64,000 nucleotides of DNA from DASUPK01 sp963744105 (GTDB taxonomy: Bacteria > Actinomycetota > Thermoleophilia > Solirubrobacterales > 70-9): positions 62,001 through 126,000 of the forward strand of contig CAVUSJ010000005.1 in assembly GCA_963744105.1 (NCBI GenBank), read 5' to 3'. This document shows positions 1-8,714 of the stretch, in pieces. The notes beneath the pieces are model-generated. The model searched no databases, had not been told where the DNA came from, and saw only the letters and a program-made list of their open reading frames with translations. Position numbers and translations under genes: made by a program. The stretch's first letter is position 1; every line of letters starts with the position of its first letter.

Positions 1-918
1 GTGCGGGGAGTTGAAGGAGAAGATCCGCGGCTCGAGCTCCGGGATCGAGGTGCCGCAGTTGAGGCAGGCGAAGCGCTCGGAGAAGGTGAGGCGGTCGGCG
101 ATGCCCTCCGGGAGCTTCCCTGCCCCCTTCGCCCCCTTGACGCCTCCGATGTTCTCCCCGGCCTCGCGGACCGCGGCCTCGCCCGAGCTCCCCGCCTCGA
201 GCACGTCGATCTCGACGACCCCGCCGGCCAGGCCGGCGGCCGCCTCGATCGACTCGGAGAGGCGCCGTCGCAGGTCCGTCTTCATCACGAGGCGGTCGAC
301 CACGACCGAGATGTCGTGGTTGAACTTCTTGTCGAGCTTGATCTCCTCGTCCAGGCGCCGCAGCTCGTTGTCGACCCGAACCCGGCTGTAGCCCTCCTGC
401 CGGAACTGGTCCAGCAGCTTCTCGAACTCGCCCTTGCGGCCCCGCACGACGGGGGCCATGACCATGAACCGCGTCCCCTCCTCGAGGGTCATCACCCGAT
501 CCGTGATCTGCTCGACGGACTGACCCTCGATCGGATCGCCGCACTCGGGGCAGTGCGGATGTCCGATCCGGGCCCAGAGCAGGCGCAGGTAGTCGTAGAC
601 CTCGGTGACCGTGCCGACCGTCGAGCGCGGGTTGCGCGAGGTCGTCTTCTGGTCGATCGAGATCGCAGGCGAGAGCCCGTCGATCGAGTCGACGTCGGGC
701 TTCTCCATCAGGCCGAGGAATTGGCGAGCGTACGCCGAGAGCGACTCGACGTACCGGCGCTGGCCCTCGGCGTAGATCGTGTCGAAGGCAAGGCTCGACT
801 TGCCGGACCCTGAGAGCCCGGTCATGACGATCAGGGCGTTGCGCGGCAGCTCGAGGTCGATGTCCTTGAGGTTGTGCTCGCGCGCTCCCCGGATGACTAT
901 GCGGTCGGATGGAGCCAC
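1..918 (-). CDS. uvrA: UvrA, excinuclease ABC subunit A (N-terminal 306 residues, cut by window edge)
   Basis: Damage-recognition ATPase of nucleotide-excision repair, acting as a dimer that loads UvrB on DNA. The visible part has the first ABC-ATPase Walker A (GLSGSGKSS, about residues 34-42), the typical YAEGQRRYVESLSAYARQF stretch, the SPAISIDQKTTSRNPRST segment and Cys pairs of the UvrA zinc modules (CPEC near 119, CLNC near 290). The start is GTG; it overlaps the stop of the upstream MFS gene as TAGTG, which suggests translational coupling. The 3' end lies outside the window. uvrB lies on the same strand 8.5 kb upstream. Confidence 0.95.
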   Translation of the reverse strand, partial: MAPSDRIVIRGAREHNLKDIDLELPRNALIVMTGLSGSGKSSLAFDTIYAEGQRRYVESLSAYARQFLGLMEKPDVDSIDGLSPAISIDQKTTSRNPRSTVGTVTEVYDYLRLLWARIGHPHCPECGDPIEGQSVEQITDRVMTLEEGTRFMVMAPVVRGRKGEFEKLLDQFRQEGYSRVRVDNELRRLDEEIKLDKKFNHDISVVVDRLVMKTDLRRRLSESIEAAAGLAGGVVEIDVLEAGSSGEAAVREAGENIGGVKGAKGAGKLPEGIADRLTFSERFACLNCGTSIPELEPRIFSFNSPH

Positions 919-2138
919 TACGTCGATGATAGGAGCCGAACGGACGTTCCCCGCTCGGGCACGCTCAGATGCCGGCGTCCCGTCCAGGCGGCGCCCAAGG
1001 TGACCAGCCCTCCGGCAACGGCCACGGCGAACCCGGCGTGCGGGCTCACCTCGGCGACAGCCACCCCGGCGACGGCATTCCCGATGGCAGCACCCCCCAC
1101 GATCGCGGTCAGCACCCAGCCGGTTGCCTCCGCTGCGGTCCCGGTGGGAGCGAGCGAGTCGAGCAGCAGGTAGACGAGAGAGATCGCCGGGGCCAGAGCG
1201 AGTCCGCTCAGTGCCATCAGCGGGAACGAGACCCCGATCGACGGCACCGCCACGAGCGGTGCCAGCGTGACCGCAAAGACCAGCGCAACCCCTGGGAGCC
1301 GATCGCCAGGCGAGGAGGTCCAGTTCCGTGCCCCGTACCAAAGGCCGCCCGCCGTGCTGGCGAGGGCTTGCACGGCGATCAGCGTGCCGCCCAGCTCCGC
1401 TGTCCCTTCCGCCGATGCGAAGGCGGTCGCGGCGAGCTCGGCGGCTCCCACCGCGATCCCGATACCGAGCGCGGCGCCCATCAACACCCAGACGCCCCTG
1501 GCGCGCAGTGGCCCAATTCGCCGGTGCTCGGTGGGCGCCCCGCGCCAGTCGCGGGACGCGCGCGACGAGACGAATATGGCCGAGCCGAGCACCGAGAGGG
1601 CGATGCAGACGCCGAGTGAGGCGGTGGGCGACGCCAAGGCGATGACGGCCGCCGCGATCAGAGGGCCAGCGATGAAGGCGACATCGATGGCCACGGCGTC
1701 GATCGCGAAGGCGGCCTGTCTCAATTCGGTCTCAGGGACGAGGTCGGACCAGAGAGTCCGCATTGCCGTACCGGTGGGAATCGTCCCCAGGCCGGCAAGC
1801 GCCGCGACCGCGCACAGCACCGCTGTCGACGCGCCGCCGTGGGCGAACAGGATCAGTGTGATGAAGCCCATGGCCGTGAGGACGGTTGTGACGGGAATGA
1901 CCCTTGTTTGCCCGACCCGGTCCATCAGCCGGCCTTGGATCGGCAAGCCGACCGCCGCGGCGATGGAGTAGGCGCCCATCACCGCCCCGGCGGCCGCGAA
2001 CGTACCCGTGGCCCCGTGCACGAGCAGGACGGTCGAAAGCGGCTCAGCGGCAATGGCGAGACGGCCAATGACCACGCCGATCAGGGGCTGTTTGACGCCG
2101 CTGGCGCCGAGGACGCGCTTGTAGGCCTCGGGGAACAT
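918..2138 (-). CDS. MFS transporter, 12-TM type
   Basis: A 406-residue major facilitator superfamily permease with about 12 hydrophobic segments in the inner membrane. The loop between TM2 and TM3 carries GRLMDRVGQTR, the MFS signature A variant (G-x3-DRxGxxR). The substrate cannot be read from sequence; the small-molecule exporter or sugar-efflux-like branch is most likely. It sits directly upstream of uvrA and shares its stop codon with the uvrA GTG start, so the two are probably co-transcribed. It faces away from the VOC gene that begins 43 bases upstream. Confidence 0.85.
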   Translation of the reverse strand: MFPEAYKRVLGASGVKQPLIGVVIGRLAIAAEPLSTVLLVHGATGTFAAAGAVMGAYSIAAAVGLPIQGRLMDRVGQTRVIPVTTVLTAMGFITLILFAHGGASTAVLCAVAALAGLGTIPTGTAMRTLWSDLVPETELRQAAFAIDAVAIDVAFIAGPLIAAAVIALASPTASLGVCIALSVLGSAIFVSSRASRDWRGAPTEHRRIGPLRARGVWVLMGAALGIGIAVGAAELAATAFASAEGTAELGGTLIAVQALASTAGGLWYGARNWTSSPGDRLPGVALVFAVTLAPLVAVPSIGVSFPLMALSGLALAPAISLVYLLLDSLAPTGTAAEATGWVLTAIVGGAAIGNAVAGVAVAEVSPHAGFAVAVAGGLVTLGAAWTGRRHLSVPERGTSVRLLSST

Positions 2139-2181
2139 CCGGGCCCAGGTTAAGCTCGGCCTGATGAATGGGAGGCTGCCG

Positions 2182-2607
2182 GTGAGTGGGATCTCGGAGC
2201 TCGTCCTCGAGGTCCAGGACCTCGACGCCGCGCGGCACTTCTATCGCGAGGTGCTCGGCTTCGAGGAGACGCTCTACGGCGAGGGCGCCGAGGGCCGCTA
2301 CTGGTACCTGGTCGGCGACACGGCCAGGCTTGGGCTCTGGACGGAGCAGGTCGGGCTGGCCGGCGGCCGGGGCGGCGCGCACGTCCACTACGCGTTCAAC
2401 GTCGGCGACGGCGAGATCGACGGGCTCAAGCAGCGAATCGAGGGGGCCGGCGCCGAGGTCGAGGGGCCGATTCAGCTCGGGCCGGGGCGGGCGATCTACG
2501 TCACGGACCCCGACGGGAACGTGGTCGAATTCTGGAGCCAGGACATGGCCGCCTACACGGATGGCGCCCGCGCAGGGGGCGGCCCCGGAACCTTTCGGGA
2601 CGGATGA
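2182..2607 (+). CDS. VOC (glyoxalase/bleomycin-resistance/dioxygenase) superfamily protein
   Basis: A single vicinal-oxygen-chelate unit of 141 residues. It has the N-terminal beta-strand/helix (ISELVLEVQDLDAARHFYREVLGFEE) split here only by description, and the C-terminal metal-ligand strand YVTDPDGNVVEFW. These folds bind a divalent metal and act as lyases, dioxygenases or drug-binding proteins; the substrate is unknown. I chose GTG 2182 because GGGAGG lies six bases upstream and the protein then begins at the first VOC strand; ATG 2164 in frame is the alternative. The stop overlaps the next start as ATGA, so it is probably an operon with the YbhN-like gene. Confidence 0.85.
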   Translation: MSGISELVLEVQDLDAARHFYREVLGFEETLYGEGAEGRYWYLVGDTARLGLWTEQVGLAGGRGGAHVHYAFNVGDGEIDGLKQRIEGAGAEVEGPIQLGPGRAIYVTDPDGNVVEFWSQDMAAYTDGARAGGGPGTFRDG

Positions 2608-3638
2608 ACGAGGCACCAAGAGGCCCAACCCGCAAGCAGCTGCTGATCGGGCTCGCCTTCGCGGCTGTCTCCATCGGCGCCCTCTACATCGTGCTGCCCA
2701 ACATCGCCGGCCTCGGCGACACCTGGCGGCGCCTGGACAAGGGAGAGCCGGGCTGGCTCACCGCCGCTCTGGTTCTCGAGATCGCATCGTTCTTCTGTTA
2801 CGTGGCGCTGTTTCGCGCAGTGATCGGGCACGAGGCGAGGATCGGCTGGGCGCAGAGCTACCGCATCAGCCTCGCGAGCCTGGCCGCGACCCGGTTGCTC
2901 GCCGCGGGAGGGATCGGGGGCATCGCACTCACCGCCTGGGCCCTGCGCCGCGACGGGCTCCCCGCCCCGCTCGTCGCGCTGCGGATGGCGACGATGCTCG
3001 TCCTCCTCTACACGGTCTACATGGGGGCCGTCGTGCTCACCGGCCTCGGCCTCTGGTTCGGGGTGCTCTCGGGCCCCAACCCCCTCGCGTTCACCCTGAT
3101 CCCGGCCGTGGTCGCCGCGCTGGTCATCGCCGCCGGCCTCCTGATCGGCTACTTCGGAGGCGAGCTGCGCGAGACCACCAAGCGGTTGCGCCACCCGAGC
3201 CGGCGGGAACGCTGGCGCGCGGCGCTCGCGACCGTGCCCAACACGCTGGCGGGAGGAGTCCGCGGGGCGATCGCCATCCTGCGGGAGCGCCCCGCCAGCG
3301 GGCTCTGGGCGATCGGCTGGTGGGGCTTCGACATCTCGGTGCTGTGGGCGTGCATGCACGCCTTCGGCACCCCGCCGCCCTTCGGCGTGATCATCGCGTC
3401 CTACTTCGTCGGCATGACCGCGAACCTGCTGCCGCTGCCCGGAGGCATCGGCGGCGTCGAGGGCGGCATGATCGGGTCCCTGATCGCCTTCAACGTCCCG
3501 GGCGGCCTGGCGATCGTCGCCGTCCTCTCCTATCGCGCATTCTCGTTCTGGCTGCCGACGATTCCGGGGACGATCGCCTACGTCAGCATCCTCCGGCAGG
3601 AGCCGGCAACGGCGACCGCCGAGACCGCCAGCGCCTAA
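2604..3638 (+). CDS. YbhN/LPG-synthase TM-domain (flippase-like) membrane protein
   Basis: A 344-residue multi-pass membrane protein of the lysylphosphatidylglycerol synthase TM-region/UPF0104 family. Eight or so hydrophobic segments are visible, with the family-typical loop LLPLPGGIGGVEGGMIG near residue 275 and an early RISLASLAATRLLAAGGIGG segment. The family lacks the C-terminal aminoacyl-transferase domain of MprF and is thought to move lipids or glycolipids; the cargo here is unknown. It is translationally coupled (ATGA) to the VOC gene and ends tail-to-tail with the SHOCT gene, with the two stops overlapping. Confidence 0.82.
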   Translation: MNEAPRGPTRKQLLIGLAFAAVSIGALYIVLPNIAGLGDTWRRLDKGEPGWLTAALVLEIASFFCYVALFRAVIGHEARIGWAQSYRISLASLAATRLLAAGGIGGIALTAWALRRDGLPAPLVALRMATMLVLLYTVYMGAVVLTGLGLWFGVLSGPNPLAFTLIPAVVAALVIAAGLLIGYFGGELRETTKRLRHPSRRERWRAALATVPNTLAGGVRGAIAILRERPASGLWAIGWWGFDISVLWACMHAFGTPPPFGVIIASYFVGMTANLLPLPGGIGGVEGGMIGSLIAFNVPGGLAIVAVLSYRAFSFWLPTIPGTIAYVSILRQEPATATAETASA

Positions 3639-4027
3639 GCGACGATCTTCGCCTTGGCCCTCTCGAACTCCTCGTCCGAGAGCTTATTCTCGTCGTGGAG
3701 CTTCGAGAGCTTGGTCAGCTCGTCCGCAGCGGAGCCGCCTCCCGCGGTCTGCTTGACGTAGGCGTCGAACTGCTTCTGCGCCTCGGCCTGCTGCGCCAGC
3801 GCGCGATCGCGCATGCCGTGGCCCCGGGCGATCAGGTAGATCAGCGTGCCGAGGAACGGCAGGAAGATCAGAAAGATGATCCAGAGCGCCTTGCCCCACC
3901 CGGACATGCCGTGATCGCGGAACAGGTCGCCGATGATCGTGAACAGAACCATCAGCCAGGCGGCGAAAACGAAGATCTCCAGCACCGTCAGCAACGCCTG
4001 GCCGAAGGTGAAGTCAGCTAGAACCAT
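3635..4027 (-). CDS. Two-TM PLDc_N plus SHOCT domain protein
   Basis: A 130-residue protein. Residues about 10-30 and 45-68 are membrane helices. The second contains the WIIFLIFLPFLGTLIYLI pattern of the phospholipase-D-nuclease N-terminal (PLDc_N) module. The C-terminus (LTKLSKLHDENKLSDEEFERAKAKI) is a SHOCT motif, a short helical module common at the ends of bacterial membrane proteins. A good ribosome-binding site, AGGAGG, lies nine bases before ATG. The role is unknown; envelope-stress association is common for this architecture but is only inferred here. Confidence 0.85.
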   Translation of the reverse strand: MVLADFTFGQALLTVLEIFVFAAWLMVLFTIIGDLFRDHGMSGWGKALWIIFLIFLPFLGTLIYLIARGHGMRDRALAQQAEAQKQFDAYVKQTAGGGSAADELTKLSKLHDENKLSDEEFERAKAKIVA

Positions 4028-4100
4028 TCAGGTTTCCTCCTGAAGTCGAGTCGAAGCAACTATCGGACCCCTGAGTATCCCGGGTTGGCGGGGGCTTGGC

Positions 4101-4619
4101 TTACTGACCGGCGCGTGAGACGACGTCCCGGAGCAGCTCCGAGCGGTCGCCTGGACCGAACTTCTCGATCAGCTCGGCTTCGATTGCGGCCGAGTCCTTT
4201 CCCTCGACGGCGAGCTTCATGGCGACCAGGCGCACCGCGGCGTCGTCGCCATTCGCGGCCGGCGGTGACACCGGCGCCTCGGGCGCACCGGGAGCTTCGG
4301 GTTCGGGCTCCTGGGGCTCCGGCTCCGGCTCCGGCTCCGGCGTCTCGGACTTTGGGATCGCCTCCGAGGCGGCGGCCACCAGCGTCCCGCCGAGCTCGTC
4401 GAGCGCCCGCTTCGCGGCCTCGATCTGCGCCCGGGCATCAGCCTCGCCCCGCTCGCGGATCTGCTTCGCCTCTGCCTCCGCCTGCTCGCGGATGCTGCCC
4501 GCCTTGGCCTCCGCCTCGCGGAGGATCTCCGCCGCGCGATCCTCGGCCTCAGCGACCACCCGGCGAACCGTCTCGGCAGCCTTCGCGGCGAGGTCGTCGG
4601 CATGTCGTCCGTCGCTCAT
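4101..4619 (-). CDS. Hypothetical coiled-coil protein with Pro/Glu linker
   Basis: A 172-residue protein of unknown function. Residues 5-80 are an Ala/Glu/Arg-rich helical, probably coiled-coil segment resembling ATP-synthase b or DivIVA-like helices. Residues about 88-120 are a Pro/Glu linker with EP dipeptide runs. The last 45 residues form a small conserved-looking helical domain (AVRLVAMKLAVEGKDSAAIE). I placed the start at ATG 4619, where the helical part begins; an in-frame extension to 4760 overlaps the divergent MFS gene and looks non-coding. It starts head-to-head with that MFS gene, 23 bases apart. Confidence 0.7.
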   Translation of the reverse strand: MSDGRHADDLAAKAAETVRRVVAEAEDRAAEILREAEAKAGSIREQAEAEAKQIRERGEADARAQIEAAKRALDELGGTLVAAASEAIPKSETPEPEPEPEPQEPEPEAPGAPEAPVSPPAANGDDAAVRLVAMKLAVEGKDSAAIEAELIEKFGPGDRSELLRDVVSRAGQ

Positions 4620-4642
4620 GTAGAAAGCGTAGTGGGCATGGG

Positions 4643-6295
4643 ATGAGCCAGCGTCACCCTTCGACTGTGACCTCGACCAAGCCGGACATCCACCCACAGC
4701 CCGAGGCGTCCGATCCACACGCCTCCACATCGCCGGCACGCGCCGGTTGGGTCCTCGCATCGCTGATCGCGGTCGCGACCGTCGCGAACCTCGGCCTGGC
4801 GGTCGCCAACGTCGCGCTGCCCGACATCGGCCAGCACTTCGACGCCTCGCAGACCGATCTCAACCTGGTGGCGATCGCCTACTCCCTCGGGCTCGCCTGC
4901 TCCGTTCTCTACTTCGGCGCCGTCGGCGACCGCTACGGCCGGAAGGGAATCCTGCTCGTCGGCATGGCCCTCACCATCCCGGCCGACCTCGTCGCGGCCT
5001 TCGCTCCCTCGATCGGCGTGCTCTTCGCGGCGCGGATCGTCGGCGGTCTCGCGGCCGGGATGGCCTACCCGACCACCCTGGCGCTGATCACGGCGCTCTG
5101 GTCAGGCCCGGCCAGGACGAAGTCGATCGCGCTCTGGGCGGCGACCGGCGGCGCGCTCACGGCGCTGGGCCCACTGCTCGCGGGCGTCCTGCTCCAGCAC
5201 TTCTCGTGGGGGTCCCCGTTCCTGCTCACCCTGCCATTCGCCGGGCTCGCCCTGTTCATGGCGCTCAGGTTCATTCCCGCCAACGTCAACGAGACCACGG
5301 AGCCGGTCGACCATCCGGGCGGCGTGCTCACGATCTTCCTAGTCGGCGCCTTCATCATGGGCATCAACTTCGTCGTGGTCCCGGGCAAGGGGTCCCTCGC
5401 GATCGGGTTGTTCGCGGTGTCCGCGGCCGCCCTGATCGCCTTCTTCATCAGGGAGCGGCGCGCGGGCAATCCGCTCTACGACCTCCATGTGGCGTCCCGG
5501 CGCACTTTCTGGGTGGCCGCGGTCGCGGGAATCATCGTCTTCGGCTCGCTGATGGGATCGATGTACATCGGGCAGCAGTTCCTCCAGAACGTCCTCGGCT
5601 ACTCGACGGTCGGCGCGGGAGCCGCGATCCTCCCGGCCGCCGTCTGCATGGTGCTCGTGGCGCCCCGCTCGGCCAACCTGGTCGAGTCCAGGGGGGCCAG
5701 GGCGACCCTGCTCCTGGGCTACGTCTTCGTACTGCTCGGCTTCCTCACCATGCTGCTCCTCTGGAAGCAGGGCATCCCGTACTGGAAGGTGGCGCTAGGG
5801 TACGCCTTCGTCGGGATCGGCGTGGGGCTCGCCGGCACCCCCGCGTCGCACTCCCTGACCGGCTCGGTCCCGGTGACCCGCGCCGGGATGGCATCGGGGA
5901 CCGCCGATCTCCAGCGCGACCTGGGCGGCGCGATCCTGCAGTCGATCATGGGGGCGTTCCTGACGGCCGGCTACGCGGCCGCAGCCTCGGCGGCTATCGC
6001 CTCGTCTGGCAAGAACGTCTCCGACAACGTCCAGAGCGAGCTGACGAAGTCGTTCTCGAGCGCCTCGGACGCGGCCAAGCAGTACTCACCCTCGATCCAG
6101 CACGACATCGTCACCGCCGCTAAGGCATCGTTCCTCAAGGGCGATGAGGCTGCGTATCTGGCCGGGATCATCGCGGTCCTGCTCGGTGCGGCCGTCGTCT
6201 TCTTCCTGTTTCCCAAGAACCAGGAGGAACGCCGGATGCTCGCCGAATTCGCGGCCCAGGACGCGGCCGCAGCCAAGAGCGAGGCGTCGGCCTAG
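4643..6295 (+). CDS. DHA2-family (EmrB/QacA-like) MFS transporter, 14 TM
   Basis: A 550-residue drug:H+ antiporter-2 type permease. TM1 holds VANLGLAVANVALPDIG, and the TM2-TM3 loop has FGAVGDRYGRKG (MFS motif A). A long soluble loop before the last helix (about residues 450-510) is usual in this group. It probably exports hydrophobic or cationic compounds. A Pro/Arg-rich extension upstream of ATG 4643 is an artefact of high GC and overlaps the divergent gene, so it was discarded. The next gene, a second DHA2 permease, starts three bases after the stop, so the pair is co-transcribed. Confidence 0.88.
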   Translation: MSQRHPSTVTSTKPDIHPQPEASDPHASTSPARAGWVLASLIAVATVANLGLAVANVALPDIGQHFDASQTDLNLVAIAYSLGLACSVLYFGAVGDRYGRKGILLVGMALTIPADLVAAFAPSIGVLFAARIVGGLAAGMAYPTTLALITALWSGPARTKSIALWAATGGALTALGPLLAGVLLQHFSWGSPFLLTLPFAGLALFMALRFIPANVNETTEPVDHPGGVLTIFLVGAFIMGINFVVVPGKGSLAIGLFAVSAAALIAFFIRERRAGNPLYDLHVASRRTFWVAAVAGIIVFGSLMGSMYIGQQFLQNVLGYSTVGAGAAILPAAVCMVLVAPRSANLVESRGARATLLLGYVFVLLGFLTMLLLWKQGIPYWKVALGYAFVGIGVGLAGTPASHSLTGSVPVTRAGMASGTADLQRDLGGAILQSIMGAFLTAGYAAAASAAIASSGKNVSDNVQSELTKSFSSASDAAKQYSPSIQHDIVTAAKASFLKGDEAAYLAGIIAVLLGAAVVFFLFPKNQEERRMLAEFAAQDAAAAKSEASA

Positions 6296-6298
6296 ACG

Positions 6299-7897
6299 AT
6301 GCGCAAGTGGATCCCGATCATCATCCTGGCCTCGGGTCAGTTCGTGATGACACTCGACACGAGCGTCATGAACGTCTCGATCTCCCAGATCACCGCCGAC
6401 CTCAACACCTCGATCCAGGGAGTGCAGGCGGCTATCACCCTGTACGCGCTGGTGATGGCCGCCCTGATGCTCACGGGGGCCAAGCTCGGCGACATCTACG
6501 GCCGCAACCGGATGTTCGCCATCGGGCTCGCGGTCTATGGCGTCGGATCACTGACCACGGCCCTCAGCCCGAGTCTGCCGGTGCTGCTCATCGGCTGGTC
6601 CGGGATCGAGGGGCTCGGAGCGATCATGGTGATCCCCGGAATCGCGGCTCTGACCGCGGCCAACTACGAGGGCAAGGACCGGGCGCTCGCCTACGCGCTG
6701 ATCGGCGGCATCACTGCGGTAGCGGTCGCGGTCGGCCCGCTGATCGGCGGCTGGGTGACGACCAATGCCAGCTGGCGCTACGTGTTCGCGGGAGAGACGG
6801 TGATCGTGACCGTGATCATCCTGCTGCGGGGACAGATCGCCCAGGCGCCGAAGACCGACCACCCCCCGAAGCTGGACGTCATCGGGTCGGTGCTCTCGGT
6901 CGCCGGCCTGGGACTGGCCGTCTTCGGGATCCTGATGGGCAGCAAGTGGGGATTCGTCAAGCCGCTCGGGGCGCTGACCATCAATGGGACCAAGATCACC
7001 CCGCTCGGCTTTTCGGTGGTGCCCTTCATGGTCCTCGCCGGGCTGGGAATCCTGGCCGGATTCGTCCATTGGGAAGAGCGCAGGCACCGGCTGGGTCTCG
7101 ACCGCCTGCTTGACACGGCCCTGCTGAAGATCACGCAGCTTCGTGCCGGGCTGACGACGCTGATGGGCCAGCAGCTGGTGCTGATGGGGCTCTTCTTCGT
7201 CGTTCCCGTCTACCTGCAGGTCGTGATCGGACTCGACGCGTTCGAGACGGGCAAGCGGCTGCTTCCGCTCTCGATCGCGATGCTGGTCATGGCAATGGCC
7301 GGCCCCAAGATCGCCGGGAGGCGCTCGCCCAGGACGGTCGCGCAGGCGGGCCTGATCCTGATCAGCGCCGGGGCCGTGGTGATGCTCGCCACGCTAGACG
7401 TGAATCTCAACGACACCGGATTCAAGATCGCCATGGTTCTGGTCGGCGCCGGTGGAGGCCTGCTCGCCTCGCAACTCGGCAATGTGATCATGTCATCCAC
7501 CGACCCGTCCAAGGCCAGCGAGACAGGTGGCCTGCAGGGAACGGCGCTCAACCTCGGGGCCTCGATCGGCACTGCCCTGATCGGCGCGATCCTGATCCTC
7601 AACCTGATCAACGGGTTCAACGACAACGTCGCCGACAACCCGCGGGTGCCCTCCCAGACGCGCGAGGCGATCGCCGCCAACACAGAGGAGGGCATCGACA
7701 TCGTGCCGGACTCCCAGGTCGAGCAACTGGCGCTCTCGAAGGGCCTCTCGGAGGACCAGGCCAAGGCCGTGGCGGCCGATTACGGCGACGCCCAGCTCGA
7801 CGCGCTGCGAATCTCCATCGGCGCCGTCGCGGCAATCGCGCTGCTTTCCCTCTGGTTCACCAGGAGGCTGCCCACCTCCTCCCTCGAGCCTGCCTGA
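6299..7897 (+). CDS. DHA2-family MFS transporter, second of a tandem pair
   Basis: A 532-residue 14-TM permease. TM1 has the DHA2 signature LDTSVMNVSI, the next loop KLGDIYGRNR (motif A), and TM5 the antiporter motif C-like GPLIGGWV. The extracytoplasmic loop before the last helix is long and acidic (about residues 440-505). It is related to but clearly diverged from the permease just upstream, so this is an old duplication or a functional pair rather than a recent copy. No adjacent TetR or MarR regulator is present. Confidence 0.9.
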   Translation: MRKWIPIIILASGQFVMTLDTSVMNVSISQITADLNTSIQGVQAAITLYALVMAALMLTGAKLGDIYGRNRMFAIGLAVYGVGSLTTALSPSLPVLLIGWSGIEGLGAIMVIPGIAALTAANYEGKDRALAYALIGGITAVAVAVGPLIGGWVTTNASWRYVFAGETVIVTVIILLRGQIAQAPKTDHPPKLDVIGSVLSVAGLGLAVFGILMGSKWGFVKPLGALTINGTKITPLGFSVVPFMVLAGLGILAGFVHWEERRHRLGLDRLLDTALLKITQLRAGLTTLMGQQLVLMGLFFVVPVYLQVVIGLDAFETGKRLLPLSIAMLVMAMAGPKIAGRRSPRTVAQAGLILISAGAVVMLATLDVNLNDTGFKIAMVLVGAGGGLLASQLGNVIMSSTDPSKASETGGLQGTALNLGASIGTALIGAILILNLINGFNDNVADNPRVPSQTREAIAANTEEGIDIVPDSQVEQLALSKGLSEDQAKAVAADYGDAQLDALRISIGAVAAIALLSLWFTRRLPTSSLEPA

Positions 7898-7898
7898 C

Positions 7899-7942
7899 CC
7901 GTTCGGCCCAGCGGCAGGAAAGCCGTCAGGCAGACCGAACGG
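7899..7942. terminator. Inverted repeat after the MFS pair, possible terminator
   Basis: Eight-base arms CCGTTCGG (7899-7906) and CCGAACGG (7935-7942) are separated by 28 bases, just after the second MFS stop codon. The loop is long and there is no T-tract, so an intrinsic terminator is only one possibility. Confidence 0.3.
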
Positions 7943-8021
7943 TCGGAAGTGGCCCGAGGATGCCCGCGAGGGGCGAGACAGGAGGCGGCAGCTCGGACTG
8001 TCCCGGCAGCCGGGCGAGCGC

Positions 8022-8714
8022 TTGGGACAGTTCGCAGAGAGGGTCGCGAACGCCTTCGGACTGGTCCTGCTCCTGGTGCTTGCCACCTACGCCCTTGGCT
8101 CGCTGACCGCGTTCCATGGCTGGACCGCGGTGCTCACCATCCTGGTCGCCGCGCTGGCCGGCGTCGTGGGACTCGCCGGATCGGGCGTGCGCCCGACCGT
8201 CGTCCGCGGGGCCGGGATCCTCGCGCTGGCGGCGGTCATTCTCGCCGTGCTCGCCGAGCTTGACGACAACCTCCACCTGCTGGGCGCCAGCTCGTTCGTG
8301 ATCGTCAGCCTGCTGCTGCTCGCGGCGGGGGCGATCCTGCGGGCCGTCCTGATGGAGACCGAGGTGGGGTTTCGCACGATCCTGGGCGCGATCAGCGTCT
8401 ACACGATCCTGGGACTGCTGTACAGCTTCCTCTACGCGGCGCTGGACCGGGTGGAATCGACACCGTTCTTCGGCACCGGCGTCTCCGTCAAGGGGGGCGA
8501 CTTCCTCTTCTTCAGCTTCACCACGCTAACCACCACCGGCTACGGAAACCTCGTTCCGGCAGGGCAGCCGGGCAAGATGTTCGCCGGGCTCGAGATGCTG
8601 ATGGGCCAGATCTTCCTGGTCACCCTGGTCGCCGGACTGGTCAGCCTCTGGCGGCCCGGAGGACCTCGTCGGGATCGACTACTCACCAGCCAGGGCCGGT
8701 CGGCTCAGTCGTAG
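8022..8714 (+). CDS. Two-pore-helix potassium channel family protein
   Basis: A 230-residue membrane protein. The C-terminal half has the Ion_trans_2 (KcsA-like) pore, with the pore helix FLFFSFTTLTTTGYGNLVP carrying selectivity filter TTGYGN. One membrane helix lies before it and one after (about residues 125-145 and 190-212). The N-terminal 105 residues hold four further helices, so the total is six. No RCK/TrkA-N domain follows, so gating is not by the usual cytoplasmic ring. TTG 8022 is the first usable start; no ATG or GTG lies in frame upstream. The 3' end overlaps the convergent oxidoreductase gene by 32 bases. Confidence 0.85.
   Translation: MGQFAERVANAFGLVLLLVLATYALGSLTAFHGWTAVLTILVAALAGVVGLAGSGVRPTVVRGAGILALAAVILAVLAELDDNLHLLGASSFVIVSLLLLAAGAILRAVLMETEVGFRTILGAISVYTILGLLYSFLYAALDRVESTPFFGTGVSVKGGDFLFFSFTTLTTTGYGNLVPAGQPGKMFAGLEMLMGQIFLVTLVAGLVSLWRPGGPRRDRLLTSQGRSAQS

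Noticed and set aside
4085..4642. Pro/Arg-rich N-terminal extension of the first DHA2 transporter
   Set aside because: It overlaps the coiled-coil gene on the other strand, has low-complexity composition, and the membrane protein starts normally at ATG 4643.
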